Source of the DNA: CAYFPX01 sp964519895
Lineage (GTDB): Bacteria; Myxococcota_A; UBA796; CAJQPC01
Length of the DNA: 64,000 bases
Direction: 5' to 3'
Assembly: GCA_964519895.1 (NCBI GenBank)
Contig: CAZFLE010000023.1
Coordinates: 1-64,000 of the forward strand
The notes below the pieces were generated by a model. That model searched no databases and was not told where the DNA came from. It worked only from the letters and a program-made list of their open reading frames with translations. Position 1 is the first letter of the stretch. Each line of letters opens with the position of its first letter. This document shows, piece by piece, positions 48,091 through 56,078 of this stretch. A program made the translations under genes and the position numbers.

Positions 48091-50172
48091 GTGAACGCGG
48101 CGCTGCACCTGGCGATCGGGATGGGGGTCGGGGCCGGGCTCGTGGAGCTGGCCTGGGTGCTCGCGCGCCACCCGGATGCTGCAGCGGCGCCGCTGTCGAC
48201 GGCCACGGCCGTGCTGGGCGGGTCCGTGGCGGTCGCCGTCCTGGCCGCCACCCCGGGCTTGCTGGGGCTCCAGCGCTTGGGCCCGCTGGTGCGCGGGCTC
48301 CGGACCCTGGGCACACCCGGGACCGCCCAGGTCCGCCTCCTGGCCAGGCTCGCCCAAGGCGCCGCGGCCCTGGCCCTGGTGTTCGCCGCCGGCTTCTGGA
48401 TCGCTCTGGCGACCCAGCGGGCCTTCTGGGCCCTGGACCACCGCCGCACATCCGTCGCCCTGCTGGTCGCGGGCCTGGTCACCGCGGCGGTGGCCCTGTC
48501 GGGGCTCCTGACCTGGGCCGTCCAGGGCCGCCTGGACCGCGCCTGCCAGGCCCGCTGGCCGGATGGTGTGGCGCCCGGAGCGCTGGTCCGGGCGCTGGTC
48601 GGTGTCTCAGCGCTCGTCGCGGTCGCCACCTGGATCGCTCTGGCCCGAGGCCAGGCCACGTCGGTGCTCGTGCTGGAGCTCTACGCCCGCGGCCTGCTGC
48701 TGGGCCTGGGCGGGCTGTGGGGCGCGCTGGTGGTGCGGGCCACGCCGGCCCGACGCGGCGCCTGGCTGGCTGCCCTGCTCCTGGTGCCCCTGGGCGGGAT
48801 CGCCCTCCAGCAGAGTCCCTCCAGTCGTGCCGCTGTCGGGGTCCAGGGCCTGATCTCCCGAGCCCCGCTACAAGCCCTGCAGGCGCTGGCAGACCGGGAC
48901 GGCGACGGCAGCCCGGGCCCGTGGCTCCAGGGCGCCGACTGCGACGACCGCTCGCCTGGCGTGCACCCCCGTGCCCAGGACGTGCCCGGCGACGGGTTGG
49001 ACCAGGACTGCACAGGCACGGACCGGTCCGCTCCAGCGGCCATTCCCTCCACAGCAGCCGGGCCACCCACGGGTCTGGACGTGCTGCTCGTCAGCATCGA
49101 CACCCTGAGGGCCGACCGACTCCACGCCACCCGGGACGGCGCACCGCTGATGCCGGCCCTGGCCGGCCTCGCAGCCAGAGGCACGGAGTTCACCCGGGCG
49201 ATCACCCCCAGCCCCAGCACCCTGAGCGCGACCTGGGCCATCCTGAGCGGCCGCCCGGTCTCGGCCCTGGTCACCGACGGCGCCCGGCTGGCCCCAGGCG
49301 GGCAGACCCTGCTGGCCGAGCCCTTTGCCGCCGCCGGCTACGACACGGCCGCCATGCTGGCCTTTGCCAAGGGCTTCACCCGGGCCGAGGGCGCCGTGGC
49401 GGGCTTCGGCGCCGTGGACTTCGGTGCAGTGCCCCAGCAGCAGCAGCGCCACTACAGCGCCCACGCCATCGTCGACGGGGCCCGGGACTGGCTCCTGGCC
49501 CGCCCCACTGACGCGCCCCCGGCTCTGCTGTGGCTCCACCTCGTCGATCCCCACTTTCCCTACGCGGCCATTCCGGGTGCGCCGGACTTCGGGGACCGCC
49601 TGCAGGACCGCTACGACAGCAACGTGGCCCACACCGACGCCGCCCTGGCTCGCCTGCTCGAGACCCTCGAGGACTCGGGCCGGGCCGACCAGACGCTGGT
49701 CGCGGTCTTCGGCGACCACGGCGAGGAATTCCAGGAGCACGGCCAGCACTTCCACGGCAAGACGGTCTACGACGAGGTCGTGCACGTGCCGCTGGTGATC
49801 GCGGCCCCCGGGTTGCCTCCCAGCCGGGTCGACGCGCCCACCAGCCTGGTCGACCTCTTCCCCACGCTGCTGGACCTGGCCGGGCTGACCACGCCGCCGA
49901 GCGTGCTGGGCCAGTCCCAGGTCCCAGCCCTGTCCGGCCGGTCAGCGGGCGCCCGGCCGGTGCTCACCGAGCTGGTCCCCGACCGCCACATCCAACAGGA
50001 CCTGATCGCCGTCTGGGCCCATGGCCACAAGCTCACCTGGGACCTGCGGGCCAACCACCATCGGCTCACATCCCTCGGCCCGCCCGCCGACGGTCGAGAC
50101 CTGTGGGGCCAGGACCCCGCCCTGGACCAGCGGATGCGGGAAGCCCTGGATCGGACCCGGGGCGCACGCTGA
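48091..50172 (+). CDS. Membrane sulfatase-like / alkaline phosphatase superfamily protein
   Basis: 693 residues from a GTG with AGGA upstream. Six to seven hydrophobic helices occupy about residues 5-245. A single MopE-type segment (DRDGDGSPGPWLQGADCDDR ... DGLDQDC) bridges to the catalytic domain. The sulfatase-type domain begins LDVLLVSIDTLRADRL (metal Asp) and has ITPSPSTLSATWAILSGR where sulfatases carry C/S-x-P-S-R, and VFGDHGEEFQEHGQHFHGK with metal Asp/His residues. A Thr or Ser would be the nucleophile, as in phosphoglycerol and phosphoethanolamine transferases. It may therefore transfer or hydrolyse a phosphate group of a surface glycan or lipid in the periplasm rather than a sulfate. 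Confidence 0.75.
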   Translation: MNAALHLAIGMGVGAGLVELAWVLARHPDAAAAPLSTATAVLGGSVAVAVLAATPGLLGLQRLGPLVRGLRTLGTPGTAQVRLLARLAQGAAALALVFAAGFWIALATQRAFWALDHRRTSVALLVAGLVTAAVALSGLLTWAVQGRLDRACQARWPDGVAPGALVRALVGVSALVAVATWIALARGQATSVLVLELYARGLLLGLGGLWGALVVRATPARRGAWLAALLLVPLGGIALQQSPSSRAAVGVQGLISRAPLQALQALADRDGDGSPGPWLQGADCDDRSPGVHPRAQDVPGDGLDQDCTGTDRSAPAAIPSTAAGPPTGLDVLLVSIDTLRADRLHATRDGAPLMPALAGLAARGTEFTRAITPSPSTLSATWAILSGRPVSALVTDGARLAPGGQTLLAEPFAAAGYDTAAMLAFAKGFTRAEGAVAGFGAVDFGAVPQQQQRHYSAHAIVDGARDWLLARPTDAPPALLWLHLVDPHFPYAAIPGAPDFGDRLQDRYDSNVAHTDAALARLLETLEDSGRADQTLVAVFGDHGEEFQEHGQHFHGKTVYDEVVHVPLVIAAPGLPPSRVDAPTSLVDLFPTLLDLAGLTTPPSVLGQSQVPALSGRSAGARPVLTELVPDRHIQQDLIAVWAHGHKLTWDLRANHHRLTSLGPPADGRDLWGQDPALDQRMREALDRTRGAR

Positions 50173-50203
50173 CGCCGGGGAGGGCCGCGCCGTACACTGG
50201 CCT

Positions 50204-51100
50204 GTGTCCCCCCGCCGCTCCCGCCTGACCCTCTCCATCGCCCTGACCGGCGCCTTGGTGATCGGGGCCGGAGCAGACGCCCTCACCGATCCCGGCTTCG
50301 CCACCGCCCCCAAGGGCCGCTTCATGATCGGCGACCGCCACCCCGACGCCGAGCCCGAGGAGCGCTGGCGACCGGTCGCCGTGGGTCTGCCCTTCACCGT
50401 CGCCAAGACCGAGGTGACCCAGGAGCAGTGGGCGTCCGTGATGGGCAGCAACCCCAACGCCACCGCCCAGGGGCGCAGCGCCACGAACCCCTTCTTCCCC
50501 GGTCCCCCCTGCGCGGACTTCGGGGTCGGTGACGCCCTGCCGGTCAGCTGCGTGACCTTCGAGGAAGCCCTGCTCTACTGCAACGCCTTGTCCAGCCAGC
50601 GGAACCTGACGCCGCCCTATTCGCGCGACGAGGAAGGCGTCTGGCAGTGGGACCGCCAGGCCGACGGCTACCGCCTGCTGACCCACCTGGAGTGGGAGGT
50701 CGTCGCCCGGGCCGGCACCGAGCAGGCCTGGGACGGCGCGGATCGACCCCAGGCCGCCTGTGCGCGGGCCAACGTGCTGGACGCCACCGCGCCGTCCCGG
50801 GCCGCCGCACACTTTCCCTGCGAGGACGGCCACGCCGCCCTGGCGCCGGTGGCTTCGCACACGCCCAACGCCTGGGGCCTGTACGACGTGACGGGCAACG
50901 TGGCGGAGTGGGTCTGGTGGGACCGGGAGCCGGACGCGCCCCGGACCCTGCGCGTGAAGCAGCGGATCACCTGGCCCGTGATGCGGCGCGGCGGCAGCTA
51001 CGCCCATGGGCCCCGAGAGGCTCGCCTGGGCCACCACCAGCCCACCGGCGTGGCCTACCGCTGGCCGGACACGGGCCTGCGGCTGGCCCGGGGGCCGTGA
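50204..51100 (+). CDS. SUMF1/FGE-like domain protein, probably non-catalytic
   Basis: 298 residues from the GTG at 50204, which gives a signal anchor (RRSRLTLSIALTGALVIGAGAD). The rest follows the formylglycine-generating enzyme/sulfatase-modifying-factor fold: GRFMIGDRHPDAEP, VAKTEVTQEQWASVMGSNPN, PVSCVTFEEALLYCNALS, YRLLTHLEWEVVARAGTE, GLYDVTGNVAEWVW and VMRRGGSYAHGPR. True FGEs need a Cys pair in the last segment (RC...YRC.aR); here it reads TGVAYRWPDTGLRLARG with no Cys. The adjacent sulfatase-like gene also lacks a C-x-P-S-R target. So this is likely a binding or scaffold member of the family. It follows the sulfatase-like gene by 31 bp. Confidence 0.75.
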   Translation: MSPRRSRLTLSIALTGALVIGAGADALTDPGFATAPKGRFMIGDRHPDAEPEERWRPVAVGLPFTVAKTEVTQEQWASVMGSNPNATAQGRSATNPFFPGPPCADFGVGDALPVSCVTFEEALLYCNALSSQRNLTPPYSRDEEGVWQWDRQADGYRLLTHLEWEVVARAGTEQAWDGADRPQAACARANVLDATAPSRAAAHFPCEDGHAALAPVASHTPNAWGLYDVTGNVAEWVWWDREPDAPRTLRVKQRITWPVMRRGGSYAHGPREARLGHHQPTGVAYRWPDTGLRLARGP

Positions 51101-51104
51101 GGCC

Positions 51105-52493
51105 CTACTCGGGCTCCGGGCAATAGCCGGTGTGGCTGAACAGATCGCACGGCCCCACCCGCCGGGCCCGGTAGATGGCCGACGTGGCGGGCGTCAGCTC
51201 GGCCTGCCACACGATCGCGTCCTCGCCGTCGACCTCGACCACCCGGGTCGGCCCCCCGTCAGGGGACGACTGCTCCACATGGCCGATGCCCACGAGCAGG
51301 TGGTCCCCCGCCAGGACCTGGATGCCCCCCAGGCGGGCCTCGTACCACCCGGACTCGGTCCACGTGCGCAGCAGGGTCGCGGTGCGTGCATCCTCGTCGA
51401 GGCCCACGATCTCGATCGCCGACTGCCGGGACTCCGCCCCGTTGTCGTAGTACGCCAGGCACACGTCGTGGTCGTCGCAGGGCACCCGGTTCACGTCGTG
51501 GGTGTAGGTGAAGTCCACGTGCCCGCTGAAGTCCTGGAGCGGCCCGTAGACCCAGCCCAAGGAAGCCTGCTCGGCGTGCACCTGGATGATGTGCGCCGAG
51601 CTGCCGCTGCCGGCGTAGACCACGTGTCCGTCGTCGACGGCGACCACGTCCAGGCTGTTGAGCAACAGCCCGTCGAGGCCCAGCTCGGCCATGCACACCC
51701 GTGCCCCCAGTGCGTCGTCGACCCAGCGCCGCTGCTCGATGCACGACCCGTCCGCTTCCTCGATCAGGGTCCACGCGTGCTCGCCCACCCAGTCCACGTC
51801 GTGGTCGGCGACAGACGACGTCTGGTGCAGCTGCCCCCCGTCGATGCCGATGGCGGTGGCCGGGCTCTCGGTCCGCAGTCCGCCCCCGGTCCAGAAGGCC
51901 TGGGCGTCGGCGTTGAAGTCCCAGGTGGCGACCCCGTCCCCGGGCGACGCCTGGTACCAGCGCACCTGCGCCGCCATGTCCAGCACCACCAGGTAGGCGT
52001 CCTCGTGCTGGGTCAGGGTCACGAAGGTCCAGGGGTTGATCAGGGTCCAGCCGGTCTCGGCGCCGGTCTCCCACCGCTCCAGCGTCACGCCGTGGCCCAG
52101 CAGTCCCGCCGGCAAGGCGCCGGTCGTGAAGGTCACCGGCTCCACCCCGGGGTGTGATTCGGCGGAGCAGGTGTAGGTCGTCTCGGCCAACAGGCCATCG
52201 AGGGAGAGCGTGGGCTGGTCGCTGGCCTCGGCCGCGGCCACTCGGAACGTCTCCGGCACCGGGTGCTCGCCGTCGCCCTCGCAGGCCACGACCAGCGAGA
52301 CGGGCGCCGTCAGGGCGGCGCTGACGGTCACCCGGGTCACCATGTCCGGGTCGGGGGTCACCGTCAGAGTGCCTTCGAGGGGCACCGGCGCGGTGTCGGT
52401 CGGCGCGGTGCCGATCGGGCTGTCGCGCGCGCTGTCCGCGCTCGTGGAGCCGGCCGTGCAGGCGAACAGGATCAACGCGAACATCGGGGCCAC
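51105..52493 (-). CDS. Arylsulfotransferase-like exported lipoprotein
   Basis: 462 residues. The uncharged leader (VAPMFALILFAC) ends in a lipobox only 11 residues from the start, followed by a Ser/Thr-rich linker. A fibronectin-like beta domain (about 40-130) precedes a propeller-like domain: WTLINPWTFVTLTQHEDAYL, WYQASPGDGVATWDFN, DWVGEHAWTLIEE, DFTYTHDVNRVPCDDHDV and WTESGWYEARLGGIQVL. The THDVN phrase and WGY-type blades resemble the ASST/Arylsulfotran_2 family, which moves sulfuryl groups between phenols using an active-site His. Here the His in THDVN is a candidate. It is convergent with the SUMF1-like gene (4 bp between stops), so linkage by operon is not implied. Confidence 0.65.
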   Translation of the reverse strand: MAPMFALILFACTAGSTSADSARDSPIGTAPTDTAPVPLEGTLTVTPDPDMVTRVTVSAALTAPVSLVVACEGDGEHPVPETFRVAAAEASDQPTLSLDGLLAETTYTCSAESHPGVEPVTFTTGALPAGLLGHGVTLERWETGAETGWTLINPWTFVTLTQHEDAYLVVLDMAAQVRWYQASPGDGVATWDFNADAQAFWTGGGLRTESPATAIGIDGGQLHQTSSVADHDVDWVGEHAWTLIEEADGSCIEQRRWVDDALGARVCMAELGLDGLLLNSLDVVAVDDGHVVYAGSGSSAHIIQVHAEQASLGWVYGPLQDFSGHVDFTYTHDVNRVPCDDHDVCLAYYDNGAESRQSAIEIVGLDEDARTATLLRTWTESGWYEARLGGIQVLAGDHLLVGIGHVEQSSPDGGPTRVVEVDGEDAIVWQAELTPATSAIYRARRVGPCDLFSHTGYCPEPE

Positions 52494-52519
52494 CGTAGCC
52501 GGAGTGGCGCCGGTCGGCG

Positions 52520-53371
52520 TCAGCCCACGGCCACCGTCGTGCTCACGACCTCGGTGGACGGGCTGCTGAGCTCGCCGACCGCCGCGTAGAACCCGGCGTA
52601 GGGGTTGGTGGTGCCCATGCCGCCGCCCTGACCGCTGGCCGTGGACCAGAAGTTGTCCAGGGCCGCGCTGATGGCCTCGCGCACGCTGTCGAAGGGTCCC
52701 CGGTCCGGGGTGGTGCTCACGGGCTCTTCGGCGTCGACCGGGATGGCGGACACGTCCGCACCCTCGTCGTCGGCAGCGGCGGCCACGTCGGGCTCGTCGG
52801 CCAGAGCCACGACCTCGGCACCCTCGGCGTCTTCCACGGCCACCGGGGCCACGTCGACGGCGTCGACCTCGGCGTCGACCTCGGCGCCGGCCTCGCCAGA
52901 GGCCGCGGTGAGCGCATCGAGCTCGCCGAAGAAGCCCTCGACGGCCGAACTGACCGCCGCAAAGGCGGCTTCGGCACTGCTGGGGTCCCCGGGGGTGATC
53001 AGCTGCCGCGCGTCCCGGAGCTCGGCCCGCAGCTCGCGGGCGGCGTCCTTGAGACCCTCGGCCTGCTCGTCGGTCAGCACGCCGCTCTGGAGGGCGTCTC
53101 GCACGCTCTCCTTCACCGCGCTCTTGATCTCCTGCATCCCGTGTTGGGCGCCGCGCATCATCCGGCCAGGGGCATCGGCGCCGCGGGCCATGTGGGAAGA
53201 GCGGGCCCGAAGCATCGCCTGCAGATCGCCTCGGGACGGTGCGCCCTCCGGGGGGGCCTCAGGCACACCGGGCCGCCCCTCGTGCGGGGCGGCGGTGCCG
53301 TCGGCGGCGACGGGGCGGGGGGCTGCCGGTGTCGCCAGCTCGGGGAGTGCTGTGGTTCCGACGATGGTCAT
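52520..53371 (-). CDS. Ala/Asp/Glu-rich protein of unknown function (283 aa)
   Basis: The ATG at 53369-53371 has a GGAG box four to five bases upstream. No signal peptide; the N-terminus is Pro/Ala-rich and flexible, then a helical segment (MQEIKSAVKESVRDALQSGV followed by LTDEQAEGLKDAARELRAEL) likely forms a coiled coil or helical bundle. A long acidic low-complexity stretch (AEVDAEVDAVDVAP and similar) leads to a conserved-looking end (FDSVREAISAALDNFWSTAS). No family recognised. The gene is divergent from guaA, and the 160 bp between them carry both promoters. It could be a cytoplasmic scaffold; nothing more can be said. Confidence 0.6.
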   Translation of the reverse strand: MTIVGTTALPELATPAAPRPVAADGTAAPHEGRPGVPEAPPEGAPSRGDLQAMLRARSSHMARGADAPGRMMRGAQHGMQEIKSAVKESVRDALQSGVLTDEQAEGLKDAARELRAELRDARQLITPGDPSSAEAAFAAVSSAVEGFFGELDALTAASGEAGAEVDAEVDAVDVAPVAVEDAEGAEVVALADEPDVAAAADDEGADVSAIPVDAEEPVSTTPDRGPFDSVREAISAALDNFWSTASGQGGGMGTTNPYAGFYAAVGELSSPSTEVVSTTVAVG

Positions 53372-53484
53372 GGGTGTCTCCAGTGTCCTTGCGATGGACC
53401 TCAGGTGGCCCTTCGGATCACAAACACAGGATCCATGAGCGCTTTTTTGCGGATCCGCCTGCAACAGGGCCCCAGAGGTGGATT

Positions 53485-53517
53485 CCGTCGTGCCCGACGG
53501 CATAGGAGGACCCCTCC
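53485..53517 (+). promoter_or_regulatory. Two small hairpins in the guaA leader
   Basis: CCGTCG-TGCC-CGACGG (53485-53500) and GGAGG-ACC-CCTCC (53505-53517) fold just before the guaA ribosome binding site (AGGAGG, 53518-53523, eight bases before the ATG). They could tune translation of guaA. I see no purine-riboswitch core, so this is only a structural note. Confidence 0.3.
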
Positions 53518-53531
53518 AGGAGGCGCCAGCA

Positions 53532-55349
53532 ATGCCGCGACATGACGCCATCGCCGTGGTCGACTTCGGCGGTCAGTACGCCCACCTCATCGCCACCAAG
53601 GTCCGGCGCCAGGGCGTCCGCGCCGAGATCCGGCAGCCCGAGGACCCGATCGAGGCCTTCGCGCCCTACCAGGGCATCATCCTGAGCGGCAGCCCGAGCC
53701 TGAGCTCCCACGGCGAGGACTCCGAGTACACCAAGGCGATCTACGACCTGGACGTGCCGATCCTGGGCTTCTGCTTCGGCCACCAGGAGATCGCCAAGCA
53801 CTACGGCGGCACGGTCATCCACGGGGGCCGGGAGTGGGGCCACGCCGACCTGCACCTGACCCGCAGCGACCACCCGCTCTTCGCCGGCCTGGGCCCGGTG
53901 GAGCAGGTCTGGATGAGCCACTTCGACTCAGTGGCGTCGGTGGGCCCCGAATTCGAGGAGCTTGGGTGGACCGAGCTGGGCGGCGGTGGCAAGCACGCCT
54001 ATGCGGCCATCGGCTCGGACTCCCTGCGCCGCTACGGCTTCCAGTACCACGCCGAGGTCGACGACACGGTCGGCGGCGAGACCATGATCGCCAACTTCGT
54101 CAAGGGCATCTGCGGCTGCGAGCCCACGTGGGACATGGCCGCCTACGTGGCCGAACAGGTCGCCGCGATCCGGACCCAGGTCGGCGACCAGTCCGTGTTC
54201 CTGCTGGCGTCGGGCGGGGTGGACAGCACCGTCGCGGCCAAGGTCCTGCACCAGGCCCTGGGCCCCGGTCGGGTCAAGCTGCTCCACGTCGACAACGGTC
54301 TGATGCGCAAGGGCGAGTCCGCCCGGGTGCTTCAGATGTTCCGGGACCTGGGCCTGGGCGACGACCTGCACTTCATCGACGCCACCGACGACTTCCTGGC
54401 GGCCCTGGACGGCCTGGTCGAGCCCGAGGCCAAGCGCCGGGCCATCGGCGACACCTTCATCGCCGTGTTCGAGCGCGAGGCCCGAAGGCTGGGCCTGACC
54501 GACCACCTGCTGGGCCAGGGCACGATCTACCCGGACACCATCGAGTCCGGTGGGGCCAAGCGGGCGGACACGATCAAGACCCACCACAACCGGGTGCCGA
54601 TCATCGAGCAGATGATCGCCGCAGGCCGGGTGGTGGAGCCCCTGGCGGACCTGTACAAGGTCGAGGTCCGGGAGCTGGGCGAGCGCCTGGGCATCCCTCG
54701 CGACGCGATCTGGCGACACCCCTTTCCCGGGCCTGGCCTGGGGGTGCGGCTGCTCTGTGGCACCGGCGAGTCGGCCGACCTGGCCGAGCTGGCGGCCGCC
54801 GTCGACACCCAGACCGCGGACACGGGCCTGTTTGGCACGCCGCTCCCGCTGAAGAGCGTCGGGGTCAAGGCCGATCTGCGGTGCTACGAGCACCCGGTGC
54901 TGTTGACCGGAGACGTGGGCTGGGAGCGCCTGCTGCAGGTGGCGAGCGGCATCCTGGCCCAGACCCCGGGCCTGAACCGCTGCGTCTGGAACCCGACCGG
55001 GCCGGCGCCGCGGACCGCCACGCCCCTGGCCGCGACCATGACCCGCGAGCGCCTGGACCTGCTCCGGGACTGCGACGCCCTGGTCATGGCGGCCCTGCGC
55101 CGGCACGGGCTCTACGACAGCATCTGGCAGTGCCCCACCGTGCTGGTGCCCCTGGCCCTGGACGGACGGGGCCGCGAGCTGGTGATCCTGCGCCCGGTGA
55201 ACTCGGACCGGGCGATGACCGCGACCCCGACCCAGCTCCCCGCCGACCTGTTGCAAGAGCTGGCCGCGGCCCTGGGTGCGCTGCCCGGTGTCTCCGGCGT
55301 GGTCCTGGACATCACGTCCAAGCCGCCGGGCACCATCGAGTGGGAGTAG
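53532..55349 (+). CDS. guaA: GMP synthase (glutamine-hydrolysing), long eukaryote-like form
   Basis: 605 residues from the ATG at 53532 with AGGAGG eight bases upstream. The class I glutaminase domain has its nucleophile Cys near residue 81 in GFCFGHQEIAKHYGG and a His/Glu region near FQYHAEV. The ATP pyrophosphatase loop is LASGGVDSTVAAKVL near residue 224. RKGESARVLQMF, GTIYPDTIESGGAKRADTIK, THHNRVP and RHPFPGPGLGVRLL complete the synthase domain. It aminates XMP to GMP, the last step of guanine nucleotide synthesis. Bacterial enzymes are about 525 residues; this one is longer and closer in pattern to human GMPS, with an insertion in the C-terminal dimerisation part. Single gene, no guaB nearby. 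Confidence 0.92.
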   Translation: MPRHDAIAVVDFGGQYAHLIATKVRRQGVRAEIRQPEDPIEAFAPYQGIILSGSPSLSSHGEDSEYTKAIYDLDVPILGFCFGHQEIAKHYGGTVIHGGREWGHADLHLTRSDHPLFAGLGPVEQVWMSHFDSVASVGPEFEELGWTELGGGGKHAYAAIGSDSLRRYGFQYHAEVDDTVGGETMIANFVKGICGCEPTWDMAAYVAEQVAAIRTQVGDQSVFLLASGGVDSTVAAKVLHQALGPGRVKLLHVDNGLMRKGESARVLQMFRDLGLGDDLHFIDATDDFLAALDGLVEPEAKRRAIGDTFIAVFEREARRLGLTDHLLGQGTIYPDTIESGGAKRADTIKTHHNRVPIIEQMIAAGRVVEPLADLYKVEVRELGERLGIPRDAIWRHPFPGPGLGVRLLCGTGESADLAELAAAVDTQTADTGLFGTPLPLKSVGVKADLRCYEHPVLLTGDVGWERLLQVASGILAQTPGLNRCVWNPTGPAPRTATPLAATMTRERLDLLRDCDALVMAALRRHGLYDSIWQCPTVLVPLALDGRGRELVILRPVNSDRAMTATPTQLPADLLQELAAALGALPGVSGVVLDITSKPPGTIEWE

Positions 55350-55454
55350 TCCCCTTCCGTCCTGGGTTGTGACGAGCCTGCAAAGCACGGGCGCCGTCAC
55401 AGCCGCGACACTTCGGGGTGTCTACAGTGCCGCACGCCCGGTAGGAGGGGTGCC

Positions 55455-55985
55455 ATGGATCCAGTCATCGCAGCAGGTCTCGGTGCGCTCATCGGAGCGG
55501 CCCTCGCGACCCTGGGTTGGCAGCACCGGGAGCGGTCCCGGCGCCAGCTCGGGCAAGCCGACGTACACGACCGGGTACGGGGGCTGGCTCGCCAGCTGGC
55601 CGGGGACGAGCCTGACTCCACGGAAGAAGCCCTGGATGCGCTGGCGATGGGCATCGCCGGGCTGCGCAGCGACACGGCTCGGCTCCTGGACAGCCTGGCC
55701 CTGCAGAACCGCAAGGTCCACCAGCTCCAGGTCGGCGACGAGTCCCGCCAGGAGCTGCTCGAGGCGACCCGCCAGGCCATGCAGACCCACGTGTCCCGCC
55801 TCAGCCAGGAACGCGACGGGCTGATGGCCAGGATGGACAACCTGACCTCCTTTGCCAGTGGTGGCCTGGAGTACAGCGAGCCACTGCCGAGCACCGTGGG
55901 CGCGGATCTCGACGAGCTCCCGACGGAACCGCCGGATCTGCCCTTCGACCTGCGGGGGGGTGGGGCGAACCGCGGACGGGCCTGA
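55455..55985 (+). CDS. Membrane-anchored coiled-coil protein (176 aa)
   Basis: An AGGAGG box precedes the ATG at 55455. One transmembrane helix at the N-terminus (VIAAGLGALIGAALATLGW, about residues 4-22) is followed by Arg-rich residues, then a long predicted coiled coil (about 60-130, HQLQVGDESRQELLEATRQA). The C-terminal tail is Pro/Asp-rich. With the N-terminus embedded and positive residues after it, the soluble part is probably cytoplasmic. No family recognised. Encoded 105 bp after guaA; the gap has no obvious terminator. Confidence 0.6.
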   Translation: MDPVIAAGLGALIGAALATLGWQHRERSRRQLGQADVHDRVRGLARQLAGDEPDSTEEALDALAMGIAGLRSDTARLLDSLALQNRKVHQLQVGDESRQELLEATRQAMQTHVSRLSQERDGLMARMDNLTSFASGGLEYSEPLPSTVGADLDELPTEPPDLPFDLRGGGANRGRA

Positions 55986-56022
55986 GGGGCAGGACGCGAC
56001 CCTGATTTCGAAAACTTTCGGA

Positions 56023-56052
56023 TTGCATTCAAACTGACTTCGCTCGTACACT
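56023..56052 (+). promoter_or_regulatory. Candidate sigma70-type promoter for the 56079 lipoprotein gene
   Basis: TTGCAT (56023-56028) and TACACT (56047-56052) are 18 bp apart in an AT-rich island of an otherwise very GC-rich sequence, 26 bp before the ATG at 56079. The fit to TTGACA/TATAAT is partial. Confidence 0.35.
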
Positions 56053-56078
56053 GCGCACCCCCCTTCCGGAGTGCGCTC

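Noticed and set aside
50204..51100. True formylglycine-generating enzyme activating the adjacent sulfatase
   Set aside because: The catalytic Cys segment is missing and the neighbour has no C-x-P-S-R target.
53401..53531. Purine riboswitch upstream of guaA
   Set aside because: Only two short hairpins are present; I could not find the conserved three-way junction core.
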